Positions 33,159 to 41,726 of a stretch of DNA of 64,000 bases are shown here, one piece after another. Both the position numbers and the translations under genes were made by a program. The notes under the pieces were generated by a model that saw only the letters and a program-made list of their open reading frames with translations, was not told the DNA's origin and searched no databases. The stretch's first letter is position 1; each line of letters starts with the position of its first letter. The DNA comes from Trueperaceae bacterium (GTDB lineage Bacteria > Deinococcota > Deinococci > Deinococcales > Trueperaceae), in assembly GCA_020354625.1 (NCBI GenBank), contig CP070651.1, forward strand, positions 1,834,595 through 1,898,594, given 5' to 3'.

Positions 33159-33902
33159 ATGCTCAAACGCACACTTTCTTTGGTAGGAACCCTGGCGCTT
33201 CTGGTCAGTGCCCTATCCTACGCTCAGACGCTCACTTTCTACACCGACGAAGCCTCCTTCCCGGGCCTTCCCTATATGGAGGACTTCGAAGAAGGAGACG
33301 TTCCAACGCCCTTTGGACTGCAGTGTCCGTCTCCGCTGAACGAGTGGAGCAACAACGAGTGCTTTGCAGAAGGGACCATCACGACAAGCGTCTCGTTCTC
33401 CGACTATCCGGGACCGGACGCCTCGGGTCTTTTTCTCTGTGACAAGGCTTGTTTGAACTTATTCAACAACCCCTCAAAAAACGTAGCTGCTGACACGAAC
33501 GATGATGCGTTTGCGATCACCTTTTCGGGGGATGGTGTGAATGCAGTCGGCTTGGACCTGGTGTGCTACGGGTTTACAGCCTCGGGCACGGCTACCGTCC
33601 AGATTTTCGGTGCCGGTGGTCTGCTCGGAGAGGCGGTGGCAGAATGTAGCCCGGCCGGTACCTTCTTTGGCGTAATTTCCAATCAAATCATTACACAGAT
33701 CGTCATCCAGTCGTTCAGCAACCCCTTGGAGGGCGCGGACAACGTCTCGTTTGGCAATCTGCTTCAGGTAGAAGAAAGTGGCAAGACGACGCTTTGCCAC
33801 GTTTCCCCTGGGAAGCCGAGCCAAGTACGCACCATCACCGTCTCGAGCAACGCGGTGGATGCTCACCTGGACCACGGCGATACGGTGGGAGCTTGTCCGT
33901 AG
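33159..33902 (+). CDS. secreted protein with C-terminal CH...HLDHGD motif
   Basis: A 247-residue secreted protein. The signal peptide covers residues 1-22 (MLKRTLSLVGTLALLVSALS, then YAQT). The middle is a beta-rich, Gly/Asn/Asp-containing domain with four or more cysteines. The last 40 residues hold TLCHVSPGKPSQVRTITV, then AHLDHGDTVGAC. That ending is a motif I recall from many secreted bacterial proteins, where Cys and His residues may form a small metal or disulphide-stabilised module. The start is ATG 33159 behind AAGAGAGG. Role unknown. Confidence 0.8.
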   Translation: MLKRTLSLVGTLALLVSALSYAQTLTFYTDEASFPGLPYMEDFEEGDVPTPFGLQCPSPLNEWSNNECFAEGTITTSVSFSDYPGPDASGLFLCDKACLNLFNNPSKNVAADTNDDAFAITFSGDGVNAVGLDLVCYGFTASGTATVQIFGAGGLLGEAVAECSPAGTFFGVISNQIITQIVIQSFSNPLEGADNVSFGNLLQVEESGKTTLCHVSPGKPSQVRTITVSSNAVDAHLDHGDTVGACP

Positions 33903-33929
33903 ATCACGCATTCATCCTTTGATCTTTCC

Positions 33930-33965
33930 GCTGCGGCCCGCCTTCAGGAGGGCCGCAGCTTTTTG
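33930..33965 (+). terminator. intrinsic terminator of the secreted protein gene
   Basis: A perfect 10-bp stem (GCTGCGGCCC and GGGCCGCAGC) with a 10-nt loop and a run of five or more T, 28 nt after the stop. Confidence 0.92.
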
Positions 33966-34144
33966 TCGAACCGAGTTTGAGCATTCTTTTTTGCTCCAAC
34001 TTTTTGGTGATGAAGGATGAGTGGGGTGGACGAGATCATAATGGGAAATGGATAGGTTCACAGCGAAAGGAAAATGGGCTTGGAACTCTGCCTCGAAAGT
34101 GCAAAAGCTGGTTCAGACTGGCCCACATAACAAACGTTCGCAAC

Positions 34145-34183
34145 ACCCATTACCCATCACTCATCACCCATCACCCATCACCT
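34145..34183. repeat. short degenerate tandem repeat (CCCATTACCCATCAC type)
   Basis: About five imperfect 7-8-bp units of the form CCCATTA/CCCATCA/CTCATCA in a row. The same units recur at 46006-46085 and, on both strands, at 50260-50370. It lies in a 292-bp gap before the CDF gene in which I otherwise see only the promoter region. Confidence 0.75.
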
Positions 34184-34258
34184 TTCTTGACCCTCCGGTC
34201 ACAACGAGACCGCATCTTTAGAACAGCGATGTAGAGTTTCTAAACTTATTAGAGCGGT

Positions 34259-35176
34259 ATGCTATTTGTAATGAGCGCCATTGCGGCTTTACGCCTGGCC
34301 CTGGTGGTCGGCATCGTCATCTTGGGCCTCAAACTCGTGGCTTACTGGGTGACGGGGTCGGTGGCGCTCTTGTCGGATGGGCTCGAGTCGATCGTCAATA
34401 TCGTTGCAGCGCTTGTTGCACTGTTCACCGTCCAGATGGCAGCGCGTCCCCCCGATGTGGATCACCCTTTTGGTCACAGCAAGTTCGAGTACCTCGCTGC
34501 GGTGCTCGAGGGAGTTCTGATCGTTCTGGCGGCCGTGACGATCACTCGCAGCGCCTGGATCAGGCTTCAGGCCCCGTTAGCGATATCGGGCTTGGCGGTT
34601 GGTGGGGCTGTGTCCCTGTTGGCCTCAGGCCTCAATGCAGGTTTGGCCCGTTACCTCGTTGCGGTGGGCAGACGGGTCCGGTCTCCGGCCCTGGTTGCGG
34701 ATGGACTCCACTTGTGGACGGACGTGATGACCTCTGTCGGAGTGGTGCTCGGCGTAGGGTTGGCGTGGCTTACCGGTTGGTGGGTGCTCGATCCCCTCTT
34801 GGCGATGCTGGTGGCGATCAACGTGCTTCGGGTGGGCTGGAAATTGATCCGCGACTCGGTGGGGGGGTTGGTCGATGAGGGTCTACCGCAACAAGATGTA
34901 CAGCAGATCCAGCAGGCGATTCGTACCAGCATGGCTGGAGCGCAAGAGGTCCACGACCTGAAGACGCGCCTGGCGGGGCGTCATACCTTTGTGGACTTTC
35001 ATCTGGTGGTGCCCAGCGAGATGTCGGTGGCGGAGGCCCACGCTATCTGCGACCGGCTCGAGGCAGCGGTAGAGCGAACCGTTCCTGGAAGCCTGGTAAC
35101 AATACACGTCGAGCCGGAATACAAGGCGAAACACGAGGGATATGTGGTGCGTGCTGGAACAAGTCGGAAACGCTGA
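34259..35176 (+). CDS. cation diffusion facilitator family transporter
   Basis: A 305-residue CDF protein: membrane segments in the first 190 residues and a C-terminal ferredoxin-like domain (VHDLKTRLAGRHTFVDFHLVVP). Metal-site residues include Asp40 in LLSDGLES, the HPFGHSK loop motif and the His and Asp in ADGLHLWTDV. It exports a divalent metal (Zn, Fe or Mn) in exchange for protons. It is convergent with the DtxR-family regulator, which may control metal homeostasis together with it. Confidence 0.88.
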   Translation: MLFVMSAIAALRLALVVGIVILGLKLVAYWVTGSVALLSDGLESIVNIVAALVALFTVQMAARPPDVDHPFGHSKFEYLAAVLEGVLIVLAAVTITRSAWIRLQAPLAISGLAVGGAVSLLASGLNAGLARYLVAVGRRVRSPALVADGLHLWTDVMTSVGVVLGVGLAWLTGWWVLDPLLAMLVAINVLRVGWKLIRDSVGGLVDEGLPQQDVQQIQQAIRTSMAGAQEVHDLKTRLAGRHTFVDFHLVVPSEMSVAEAHAICDRLEAAVERTVPGSLVTIHVEPEYKAKHEGYVVRAGTSRKR

Positions 35177-35192
35177 ACGCTCTTTGGGGCGT

Positions 35193-35864
35193 TCAGCCGA
35201 TCGTTCGCCCTTCGATGAGGAGCGCCAACTCCCTCGATAGGGCGTTCTCTGTCCCATCGATCTTTACGTGCAAGAGACCGCCGACCGGTTCTCTTACCGT
35301 GACCTCGATCTCTGTTCCGGGGTTGATGCCGAGTTCGGCAAGATAGGTGAGTGCCTCTGAGCTTTGTGACAGGAGTCTGGCCACTTCGAGCGTCTGTCCG
35401 GGCTCGAGTTTGGCGAGAGGCGTGTTGGGGGTATCGGGTAGGGAACCGTCGGTGTTGGGGATCGGATCTCCATGAGGGTCGTGACTCGGGTGGTCGAGAA
35501 GGTTGGCTAGGCGCTCTGTGAAACGCTCGCTGAGGGCGTGCTCGAGCGTCTCCGCCTCCTCGTGAACCTCGTCCCAACTGTAGTCGAGGTGTGTGATCAT
35601 GAAGGTTTCCAAGAGGCGGTGGCGCCGTACCAGCCGCAGAGCCTCTCGGCGACCCTTGGCGCTGAGGCGAGCTCCCCGGTAGCGTTGGTAATGAACCAGA
35701 CCACTACCTTTCAGCTTGGCCAGCATGCTGGAGACCGAGGCTGAGGAGATGCCGAGCCTCTCGGCGAGATCGTTGGTGGAAACGCTCTCGTCTTTGCCGA
35801 TCGACCAGAGCGCCTTGAGGTAGTCGCCCACCGAAGGGGAGAGGGCGGTACTGGTATTAGGCAT
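35193..35864 (-). CDS. DtxR/MntR-family metal-dependent transcriptional regulator
   Basis: A 223-residue regulator. An N-terminal winged helix (about 10-65: YLKALW, VSTNDLAERLGISSASVSSMLAKLKGSGLV, YRGARLSAKGRREAL) is followed by the metal-binding dimerisation domain (RHRLLETFM, DEVHEEAETLEHALS) and a C-terminal SH3-like FeoA domain (about 150-220). It represses metal-uptake or activates efflux genes when bound to Mn or Fe. Its ATG lies within an inverted repeat and only 11 nt after a -10 box, which suggests autoregulation and a nearly leaderless mRNA. Confidence 0.9.
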   Translation of the reverse strand: MPNTSTALSPSVGDYLKALWSIGKDESVSTNDLAERLGISSASVSSMLAKLKGSGLVHYQRYRGARLSAKGRREALRLVRRHRLLETFMITHLDYSWDEVHEEAETLEHALSERFTERLANLLDHPSHDPHGDPIPNTDGSLPDTPNTPLAKLEPGQTLEVARLLSQSSEALTYLAELGINPGTEIEVTVREPVGGLLHVKIDGTENALSRELALLIEGRTIG

Positions 35865-35904
35865 GTCTAAATAAAATTCTAGTTAACATAAAAGTTGTTG
35901 TCAA
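35856..35904 (-). promoter_or_regulatory. promoter and DtxR-type operator of the regulator gene
   Basis: On the minus strand: -35 TTGACA (35899-35904), 17-bp spacer, -10 TAGAAT (35876-35881), then the ATG at 35862-35864. The 14-bp inverted repeat TTAGACATGCCTAA (35857-35870) has one mismatched pair and covers the likely transcription start and start codon. This arrangement fits an autorepressor site; the match to DtxR-family operators is from memory of the family. Confidence 0.75.
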
Positions 35905-35946
35905 GTCGAAATAGACAATCAGATCTACGCGCAAAAGAGATTTATC

Positions 35947-36741
35947 TTAGTAGGGTCCCTTTGCGTCTCCCGGTGGACGCTCGTCTCCCTTGAAGGCCTT
36001 CACCACCTCTTGAGCTTGGGCCTTCATCATCGCCAGGTCGGATTGGACGGTGACGAACTGATATCCCTTGGCGAGCATTTTTTGAGCGTAGCGACTCGAG
36101 AGAGTGTGGATTCCGGCAGCGATTCCGTTGCGCCTTGCGGCAGCGAGGATCTGCTCGAGCGCTCCCACTACCGGTCCCTCCTCGAAGTCGGCGCCCGGAG
36201 CACCGCCCAGGCCCTGGCTGAGATCGGCCGGGCCGACGTAGACCGCGTCGAGGCCGGGGACGCTCATGATGGCGTCGAGATTCTCCATCGCCTCGGCTGT
36301 TTCGATCATGGCGATGGCGAGTACGGTGTCGTTCGCCTTGGCGCCGTAGTCCGGTCCGGCGTAGAGCAGGACCCGGTTGGGGCCGTAGCTCCGGTAACCG
36401 GCCGGGGGGTAGCGGCAGGCTCCCACGAACGCTTCCGCCTCCTGGCGGTTGTTGATCATCGGGCAGATAATGCCGTAGCAACCCACATCGAGCATCTTCA
36501 TAATGATGCCGGGCTCGTTCCAAGGGACGCGGCACAGCGGCACGGTGTCGGTGGTGGAGATCGCCTGCAACATCGGCAGAGCGGATTCGAAGTATACGGG
36601 TCCGTGTTGCAGATCGATGGTGAGGCTGTCGAATCCCTGGTGGGCCATCGCCTCGGCGCTATATGAGGAAGGGATGTGCAGCCAGCCGTTCAGAACCGAA
36701 TCACCGCGCTCTAGTATTTCTTTGAGGGGGTTAGCGCGCAT
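35947..36741 (-). CDS. HpcH/HpaI aldolase family protein
   Basis: A 264-residue class II pyruvate-type aldolase (HpaI/GarL group). The active-site His46 is in DLQHGP, in place of the more usual D(M/T)EHG. The metal ligands are in MIETAEA and GPADLS. It cleaves a 2-keto-3-deoxy or 4-hydroxy-2-oxo acid to pyruvate and an aldehyde. It lies downstream of the LacI-controlled sugar transporter genes on the same strand, 258 bp after the last permease, so it may catabolise the imported compound. Confidence 0.87.
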   Translation of the reverse strand: MRANPLKEILERGDSVLNGWLHIPSSYSAEAMAHQGFDSLTIDLQHGPVYFESALPMLQAISTTDTVPLCRVPWNEPGIIMKMLDVGCYGIICPMINNRQEAEAFVGACRYPPAGYRSYGPNRVLLYAGPDYGAKANDTVLAIAMIETAEAMENLDAIMSVPGLDAVYVGPADLSQGLGGAPGADFEEGPVVGALEQILAAARRNGIAAGIHTLSSRYAQKMLAKGYQFVTVQSDLAMMKAQAQEVVKAFKGDERPPGDAKGPY

Positions 36742-36999
36742 ATGACCTCTTGAAGACGCTGTTGCCTGATGAGGCTCCGTGCGCCGTTTTATGGCTCCGG
36801 CTCCTATTCGTGTTCACCATGTGTATCATCCCTTCTTCAAAGATCACCGGTAGCGAATGAGGGGCGTTGCATGTACACACCGACGTCCATCTTATTACGA
36901 CTTCCCGAGTGGGCGCTTTGGCAACGCACGTGCATGGTATCCGATAGGCTCGGTCTGAACGCTACCGTAGCAGGGATTTGGGCGCAAGCGGGAAACCCG

Positions 37000-38085
37000 C
37001 TACTTTTCGACCCCGGTGACCACCACGCCCCGCATGAAGAATCGCTGGGCCATAAAGAAGAGAATCACCGGCAAGACCATGCCGAGCAAGGCGGTGGCTT
37101 GGATGAGGTGCGGCTGCTGGTTGAATCGGAAGTTGAACTGCTGGATGCCGACGGCGATGGGCTGGATCTCGGGCTTACCCAGTGTGTAGATGAGCGGCTC
37201 GAAGTAGTCGTTCCAGGCGAAGACGAGGTGGAATAGGGCTACGGCGACGATGACTGGCCACGACTGTGGGATGATGACCGAGAGCAAGATCCGTAGTGGC
37301 CCCGCGCCGTCGATCATGGCGGCCTCGTCGAGCTCTCTCGGCAGCTGTAGGAAATACTGCCGCAACAAAAAGACGTTGTAGGCGTTGGCGAAGAAGTGGG
37401 GCACGATCAAGGGCAGCCAGGTTCCCACCCAGCCGATGGCGCTGAAAAAAGCGAAGGTCGGGACCAACATGACCTGACGGGGCAGGATGATGGTGGCGAT
37501 CAAGACCATGAACAGGATCGGCTTGCCCGGGATGGGGAAGCGGGCAAAGGCGTAGGCCACGGCGATGCACGATAACAGCGTCCCGATCAGACCGGTGACG
37601 GCGATGAAGGTGGTGTTAAAGAGCAGGCGGGGGAAGTTGATGCCGTCCCAAGCCGCCTTGAAGTTGCCGTACCGTGGGGAGAACTGTATGACCGGCTCGA
37701 GGGTCCGCCACCGGCCCTCCCAGACGATCGGCTCGGCATCCGGGTTCTCCGGGTCGACGAAGCTGCTTTCGCTACGCCCCTTTTTCAGGAGAGCGAGTTG
37801 ACGGACCCCTTCGGGGAAGGGGACTTTGAACACCTCGAGCACCTCACCCTGGTAGTTCAACGTGATGGGATCCATCGGCAAGATGGGGCCCTTGGCGCCC
37901 GCGATGATCTGCGCTTTGTCCTTGAAAGAGGTCACCAGCATGTAGCTGAACGGCATCAGGTAGACGCCCAGGATCATAAAGGCAAATAGCGTGGTGAGCG
38001 CCACTGCCGTGAACTGCTTGAGTTGCCTTCCGTAGTACGGTGAGGTGTTGACCGTGTTCTGGACGGCTGTTCGCGTCGCTGCCAT
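37000..38085 (-). CDS. carbohydrate ABC transporter permease (MalG-like)
   Basis: A 361-residue permease with an EAA loop ELDEAAMIDGAGPLRILLSVIIPQSWP (about 252-278) and six helices. Between helix 1 and helix 2 (about 60-150) there is a longer extracytoplasmic loop than in MalG, with QLALLKKGR.., PIVWEGRW and SPRYGNF. It pairs with the MalF-like protein; the genes overlap by one base (TGATG). Confidence 0.9.
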   Translation of the reverse strand: MAATRTAVQNTVNTSPYYGRQLKQFTAVALTTLFAFMILGVYLMPFSYMLVTSFKDKAQIIAGAKGPILPMDPITLNYQGEVLEVFKVPFPEGVRQLALLKKGRSESSFVDPENPDAEPIVWEGRWRTLEPVIQFSPRYGNFKAAWDGINFPRLLFNTTFIAVTGLIGTLLSCIAVAYAFARFPIPGKPILFMVLIATIILPRQVMLVPTFAFFSAIGWVGTWLPLIVPHFFANAYNVFLLRQYFLQLPRELDEAAMIDGAGPLRILLSVIIPQSWPVIVAVALFHLVFAWNDYFEPLIYTLGKPEIQPIAVGIQQFNFRFNQQPHLIQATALLGMVLPVILFFMAQRFFMRGVVVTGVEK

Positions 38086-39023
38086 CAGCTACTGTCCCCG
38101 CTGGCGTAGTAGACCCAGTAGCGGGCGCTGGCGAAGAGAACGAGCGTCACAGCCAGGGTGATCAAAAAGAGCAACCAGGCCAGGGTCGAACCGTAGCCCA
38201 TGTCGAGAAAGACGAAGGTCGTCTTGTAGAAGTGGATATTGAAAAACATGGTCGAGCTGCCCGGGTAGCCGGTCCCCTGTTTCAGAATAAAGGGGATTTC
38301 GAAGTAGCGGAACAGGCCGATGATGGTCAGTATCAGGTTGTAGAAGATGACAGGGGAGATCATGGGTAAGGTGACGTGCCTGAAACGGTGCCAGCCGTTG
38401 GCGCCGTCGACGCGTGCCGCCTCGTAGTACTCGGTAGGCACGCTCTGCATCCCGGCCAGGGTGATCAGGTAGGCGTTTCCCAAGCCCCAGAGGCCGATGA
38501 TGACCAGCGCGGGGTAGATCCACACCACGCTGTTGAGCCAGTCGGGCCCAGAGATCCCCAAGAGCCCGAAGAGCCGGTTTAGCCAGCCCGTTTCGGTGTT
38601 GAGCACACCCTGCCAGATATAGACGGCAGAGACGACCGGGACGATATAGGGCATATAAAAGAGAGTTCGTAGAACCCGCTTGCCGCGCAGGTGTTTGCTG
38701 TTGAGTAGCGATGCCAGCGCGATCGGCAAGGCGACCGCGATCGGCAATGAGAGGAGCGCGAACTTCAGGGTGACCCACAAGGAGACGCTCACCAGCGGGT
38801 CTTTGAAGAGCTGAACATAGTTTTGAAACCCTACGAACTCGATCTCTTCGGGTTTGTTCAAAGCAAAATCGGTAAACGAGAAGATGAGCGAGGCCAGGAT
38901 CGGTAGGGCGGTAAAGGCGAAAAAGCCGATGATCCAGGGGGACAAAAAGATCCAGCCCCAACGCTGTTGCTGGCGCATCAGCCTACCTGCTTGAGGTTTA
39001 TTCATCTCCGCTGTTGCCATCAT
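38085..39023 (-). CDS. carbohydrate ABC transporter permease (MalF/UgpA-like)
   Basis: A 312-residue permease with six helices. The N-terminal WGWIFLSPWIIGFFAF motif is typical. The EAA loop is EYYEAARVDGANGWHRFRHVTLPMISP (about 207-233). It forms the transmembrane channel with the MalG-like protein. No ATPase gene lies in the operon, so a shared ATPase (MsmK/UgpC type) encoded elsewhere probably energises it. Confidence 0.9.
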   Translation of the reverse strand: MMATAEMNKPQAGRLMRQQQRWGWIFLSPWIIGFFAFTALPILASLIFSFTDFALNKPEEIEFVGFQNYVQLFKDPLVSVSLWVTLKFALLSLPIAVALPIALASLLNSKHLRGKRVLRTLFYMPYIVPVVSAVYIWQGVLNTETGWLNRLFGLLGISGPDWLNSVVWIYPALVIIGLWGLGNAYLITLAGMQSVPTEYYEAARVDGANGWHRFRHVTLPMISPVIFYNLILTIIGLFRYFEIPFILKQGTGYPGSSTMFFNIHFYKTTFVFLDMGYGSTLAWLLFLITLAVTLVLFASARYWVYYASGDSS

Positions 39024-39057
39024 CGAAGCTCCTGGGTTCTACCGTGCCGTAGTCTTC

Positions 39058-39087
39058 AGACCGTCCCCCGGATCCGGGGGACGGTCT
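39058..39087. other. 30-bp perfect palindrome between binding protein and permease genes
   Basis: A perfect 15+15-bp palindrome centred on GGATCC, with C5/G5 arms, 20 nt after the solute-binding protein stop and before the permease start. It has no T-run. It resembles the stabilising hairpins often placed after abundant binding-protein genes, and parallels the stem-loop at 16041-16071. Confidence 0.75.
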
Positions 39088-39107
39088 GGCGGGCAAGCTA
39101 GACGCTC

Positions 39108-40472
39108 TTAACGCCCTTCTTCCGCGTAATACTCCTCGTAGATCGCCTGCAGATCAGCGATCATCTTGTCGATCTCCGCATCGACGTCCACCCCCGGTTC
39201 GCTGGTGAGCAGCGAGCGGAGGGCATCGATGCGGTCGTTGGTCTTGTTGTTGTTGGGCAACCAGGCCTCGTGGGTGGGAATGTCGGGGAAGTTCAGGCTC
39301 TCTCGTACTACCTCCCAGTTGACACCCTGTGGGTACTTTTCGTCCAGCCGGGCAAAGAATTGCGGCTGATCGTCGGGGCGGGCCGGCATGCCGCCGTAGA
39401 CCGAGAGGAGGTCGAGCGACGCTTCGCCGGTCAGGTAGGCCAAGACCTCGAAGGCCTCTGCCGGGTGCTCGGTGGTGTTCAGGATGCGGAAGGTGTCGGC
39501 GTGGAGCCGAGCGGTCGCCTGGCCGTTGTAAGACGGTAGGGCTGCAGCGTCCCAACCGTCGTCAGCCAAGCAGCAGGTGTACCACAGGTGGGACTGCGCC
39601 ATCGAGAGGTTGCCCGACGAGAAGGCGTTATCGTTGGCGAGCTGGTCGCTGGCGTTCTGGGCTTCGGTGGGGATGAAGTGATCTTCCCAGATGCCTTGGT
39701 GCAACCAGTTGAAGGCGGCGCGCCAGTGCTCGGGCATGAAGGCGTTTCCGTCCTCATCGACGAGGTGGCCGGAGCCGAACAAGGTAGCGTGCTGCCGCAT
39801 GGCGCCGGGACCTGCCCACTGGTTCATGAAGCCCCACTGCACGATGTTTTCGGGATCGAACTCATCCATGGTGGCGTCGTTACCGTTGGCGTCCACAGTG
39901 AGGATTTTAGCGATCTCGGTCATGGTGTCGACGTCCCACTCGACCTCCTCGCCGTCGAGGATGTAGGGGTCGCCGTAGCTGGCGGGGGGGTACTCGAGCC
40001 CGGCCTCGTCGAAGTGCTCCGGCCGGTAGTAGAGGAAGGCTGGGAAGTTGGCTAGCGGCAGGCCGAGAAGGCCTTCCTCAGTGCGCTGGAACTCGACGGC
40101 GGCCTCGGGGAACTGGCTGAGGTCGTAACCGCTGGCGTCGACGTAGGGTTGGATGTCGAGGAAGTTGCCTTTGAATGCGTTCGAACCCGCGAAGCCGACC
40201 GGACCGACGATGTCGGGGGCTTCACCGGTGGCGATCAGAGTCGATAACGTTTCGACGGAGACTTGGTTTATGACGAACACTACTTTGAGCGTGATGTCGT
40301 CTTGCATGGCGTTGAAGGCTTCCACCACGGCCTCTTGAACCCCTTGTTGTGCGGGATCCGCCCCTGTGCCGAGGCCCACGAACCAGGTGATGGTGACGCC
40401 CTGGGCGGCAGCTACCAATAGCGTGCTGAGAAGCAGCGTAACGGTCGATTTGACGATGAGGCTTCGAATCAT
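39108..40472 (-). CDS. extracellular solute-binding protein family 1 (sugar ABC transporter)
   Basis: A 454-residue binding protein. I place the start at ATG 40470-40472, eight bases after AAGGAGG; a longer frame upstream lacks a signal sequence. The signal peptide is residues 1-24 (LLLSTLLVAAAQG). Family 1 features include VVEAFNAMQDDITLKVVF, ATGEAPDIVGPVG and the later TFRILNTTEHPAEAFEVLAYL. It delivers a carbohydrate-like solute to the two permeases downstream. Confidence 0.9.
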   Translation of the reverse strand: MIRSLIVKSTVTLLLSTLLVAAAQGVTITWFVGLGTGADPAQQGVQEAVVEAFNAMQDDITLKVVFVINQVSVETLSTLIATGEAPDIVGPVGFAGSNAFKGNFLDIQPYVDASGYDLSQFPEAAVEFQRTEEGLLGLPLANFPAFLYYRPEHFDEAGLEYPPASYGDPYILDGEEVEWDVDTMTEIAKILTVDANGNDATMDEFDPENIVQWGFMNQWAGPGAMRQHATLFGSGHLVDEDGNAFMPEHWRAAFNWLHQGIWEDHFIPTEAQNASDQLANDNAFSSGNLSMAQSHLWYTCCLADDGWDAAALPSYNGQATARLHADTFRILNTTEHPAEAFEVLAYLTGEASLDLLSVYGGMPARPDDQPQFFARLDEKYPQGVNWEVVRESLNFPDIPTHEAWLPNNNKTNDRIDALRSLLTSEPGVDVDAEIDKMIADLQAIYEEYYAEEGR

Positions 40473-40552
40473 ACGTTTATCCTCCTTGAACGTTTCTTTC
40501 GTCGATTGCGTAGAATACCCTGTTCGATCGCTTTCTCGCTGGGTTGCCGGCG

Positions 40553-41557
40553 TTACTCGGGACATTGGACCGACTCCCTTTCGATCAGCTCTGGTTCAAA
40601 CTTGTGTCTCACCTCCGCCCTTTTGCCTGCTAGCGCTTTGAATGCGATTTCTGCCACCGCCCGGCCCATCTCGAACAAGGGTTGCCGGATGGTGGTGAGC
40701 GAAGGGTAGAGATAGCGCGCTAGTGGGATATCGTCGTAACCGATGATCGAAACGTCTTCAGGGACCCTGATGCCGGCCTCGCGAAGCGCCTGCAGCGCAC
40801 CCGCAGCCATCTGATCGTTGGAGCAGAAGATCGCGCTGAGATCGCACGTTCGCTCGAGCAGGTGCCGGGTGGCTCGGTAGCCGCCGGCTTCAAGATAGTC
40901 TGCCTCGATCACCCAGCCCCGGTTGTACGGGGTGCCGGCTCCTTCCAAGGCCCTGCGATACCCCTGAAGCCGTGCCCGGCTGTCGGCGATGGTGAGAGGC
41001 CCGGCGATATGACCGATGCGGCTGTGGCCACAATCGATGAGATGCTGGGTAGCGAGAAAACCACCTTGCTCGTTGTCGAGGTAGATGCAGCGCTCACCGA
41101 GCTCGGTGATGTGGCGACCGAAGACGATGGTGGGTATTTTGTGAGCGGCAAGCTCGAGCAGCTCGGGATCCGAGGTCCCGTCGACTTGGATGATCATGGC
41201 GTCGGGGAGGCGCTGCCGCAAAAAGTGGATGGCTTTCGACTCCCTTTTGGCATCGGCGTGACCGCTGGCCACGATCATGTGCATGCCTTGGGCTTCGACC
41301 TCGGCTTCGATGCCATCGAGAATAGAGCCGAAAAAGGGGCTGGTGAGATCGTTGACGATCACGCCGATGCCACCTGAGCGTTTGGTGATGAGTCCTCGGG
41401 CAAGGACGTTCGGCGTGTAGTCGAGTTCTTCGATGGCCTTCAGGACGCGGTGCCTGGTCTTCTCAGCCACGGGGGCGGTTCCGTTGACCACGCGTGAAAC
41501 GGTAGAAATCGATACCTTGGCTCGGCGTGATACTTCGCGGATAGTAGGCAATTCCAA
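40553..41557 (-). CDS. LacI family transcriptional regulator
   Basis: A 334-residue LacI/PurR-type repressor. The helix-turn-helix TIREVSRRAKVSISTVSRVVNG occupies residues 5-26, followed by the hinge helix VLARGLITKRSGGIGV and a periplasmic-binding-like ligand domain (CSNDQMAAGALQAL, DVSIIGYDDIPLARYLYPSLTTIRQP). The start is TTG. It is the first gene of the sugar transporter operon, and three tandem palindromes at its promoter indicate autoregulation of the whole operon by the imported sugar or a metabolite. Confidence 0.9.
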   Translation of the reverse strand: MELPTIREVSRRAKVSISTVSRVVNGTAPVAEKTRHRVLKAIEELDYTPNVLARGLITKRSGGIGVIVNDLTSPFFGSILDGIEAEVEAQGMHMIVASGHADAKRESKAIHFLRQRLPDAMIIQVDGTSDPELLELAAHKIPTIVFGRHITELGERCIYLDNEQGGFLATQHLIDCGHSRIGHIAGPLTIADSRARLQGYRRALEGAGTPYNRGWVIEADYLEAGGYRATRHLLERTCDLSAIFCSNDQMAAGALQALREAGIRVPEDVSIIGYDDIPLARYLYPSLTTIRQPLFEMGRAVAEIAFKALAGKRAEVRHKFEPELIERESVQCPE

Positions 41558-41566
41558 CCTCGGGTC

Positions 41567-41639
41567 TGAAAACCTTTTCTGAAAACCTTTTCTGAAAACC
41601 TTTTCATCAAAGATAGCAAGTGAGTTTGGTCCTTGTCAA
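41567..41639 (-). promoter_or_regulatory. promoter with three tandem LacI-type operators
   Basis: On the minus strand: -35 TTGACA (41634-41639), 18-bp spacer, -10 TATCTT (41610-41615). Immediately downstream lie three head-to-tail 13-bp copies of a palindromic GAAAAGGTTTTC unit (41567-41605), occupying the transcription start and 5' leader up to the TTG start of lacI. The palindrome resembles known LacI-family half-sites (GAAAAC..GTTTTC). Confidence 0.85.
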
Positions 41640-41726
41640 CACAGCCGAATCGGCGTATCCCAGTGCCTGATCTCGATAATGAGGGTATTAGGGAGCATGG
41701 CTTGGGTATGCGATAATCGGCTCAAC

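Noticed and set aside
34145-34183. Possible CRISPR-like array
   Set aside because: The units are 7-9 bp and degenerate, without spacers, and there are no cas genes in the window.
36769-37236. 155-codon plus-strand frame over the MalG-like gene
   Set aside because: Most of it is antisense to a clear permease gene. The unique 5' part has no motif or ribosome-binding site.
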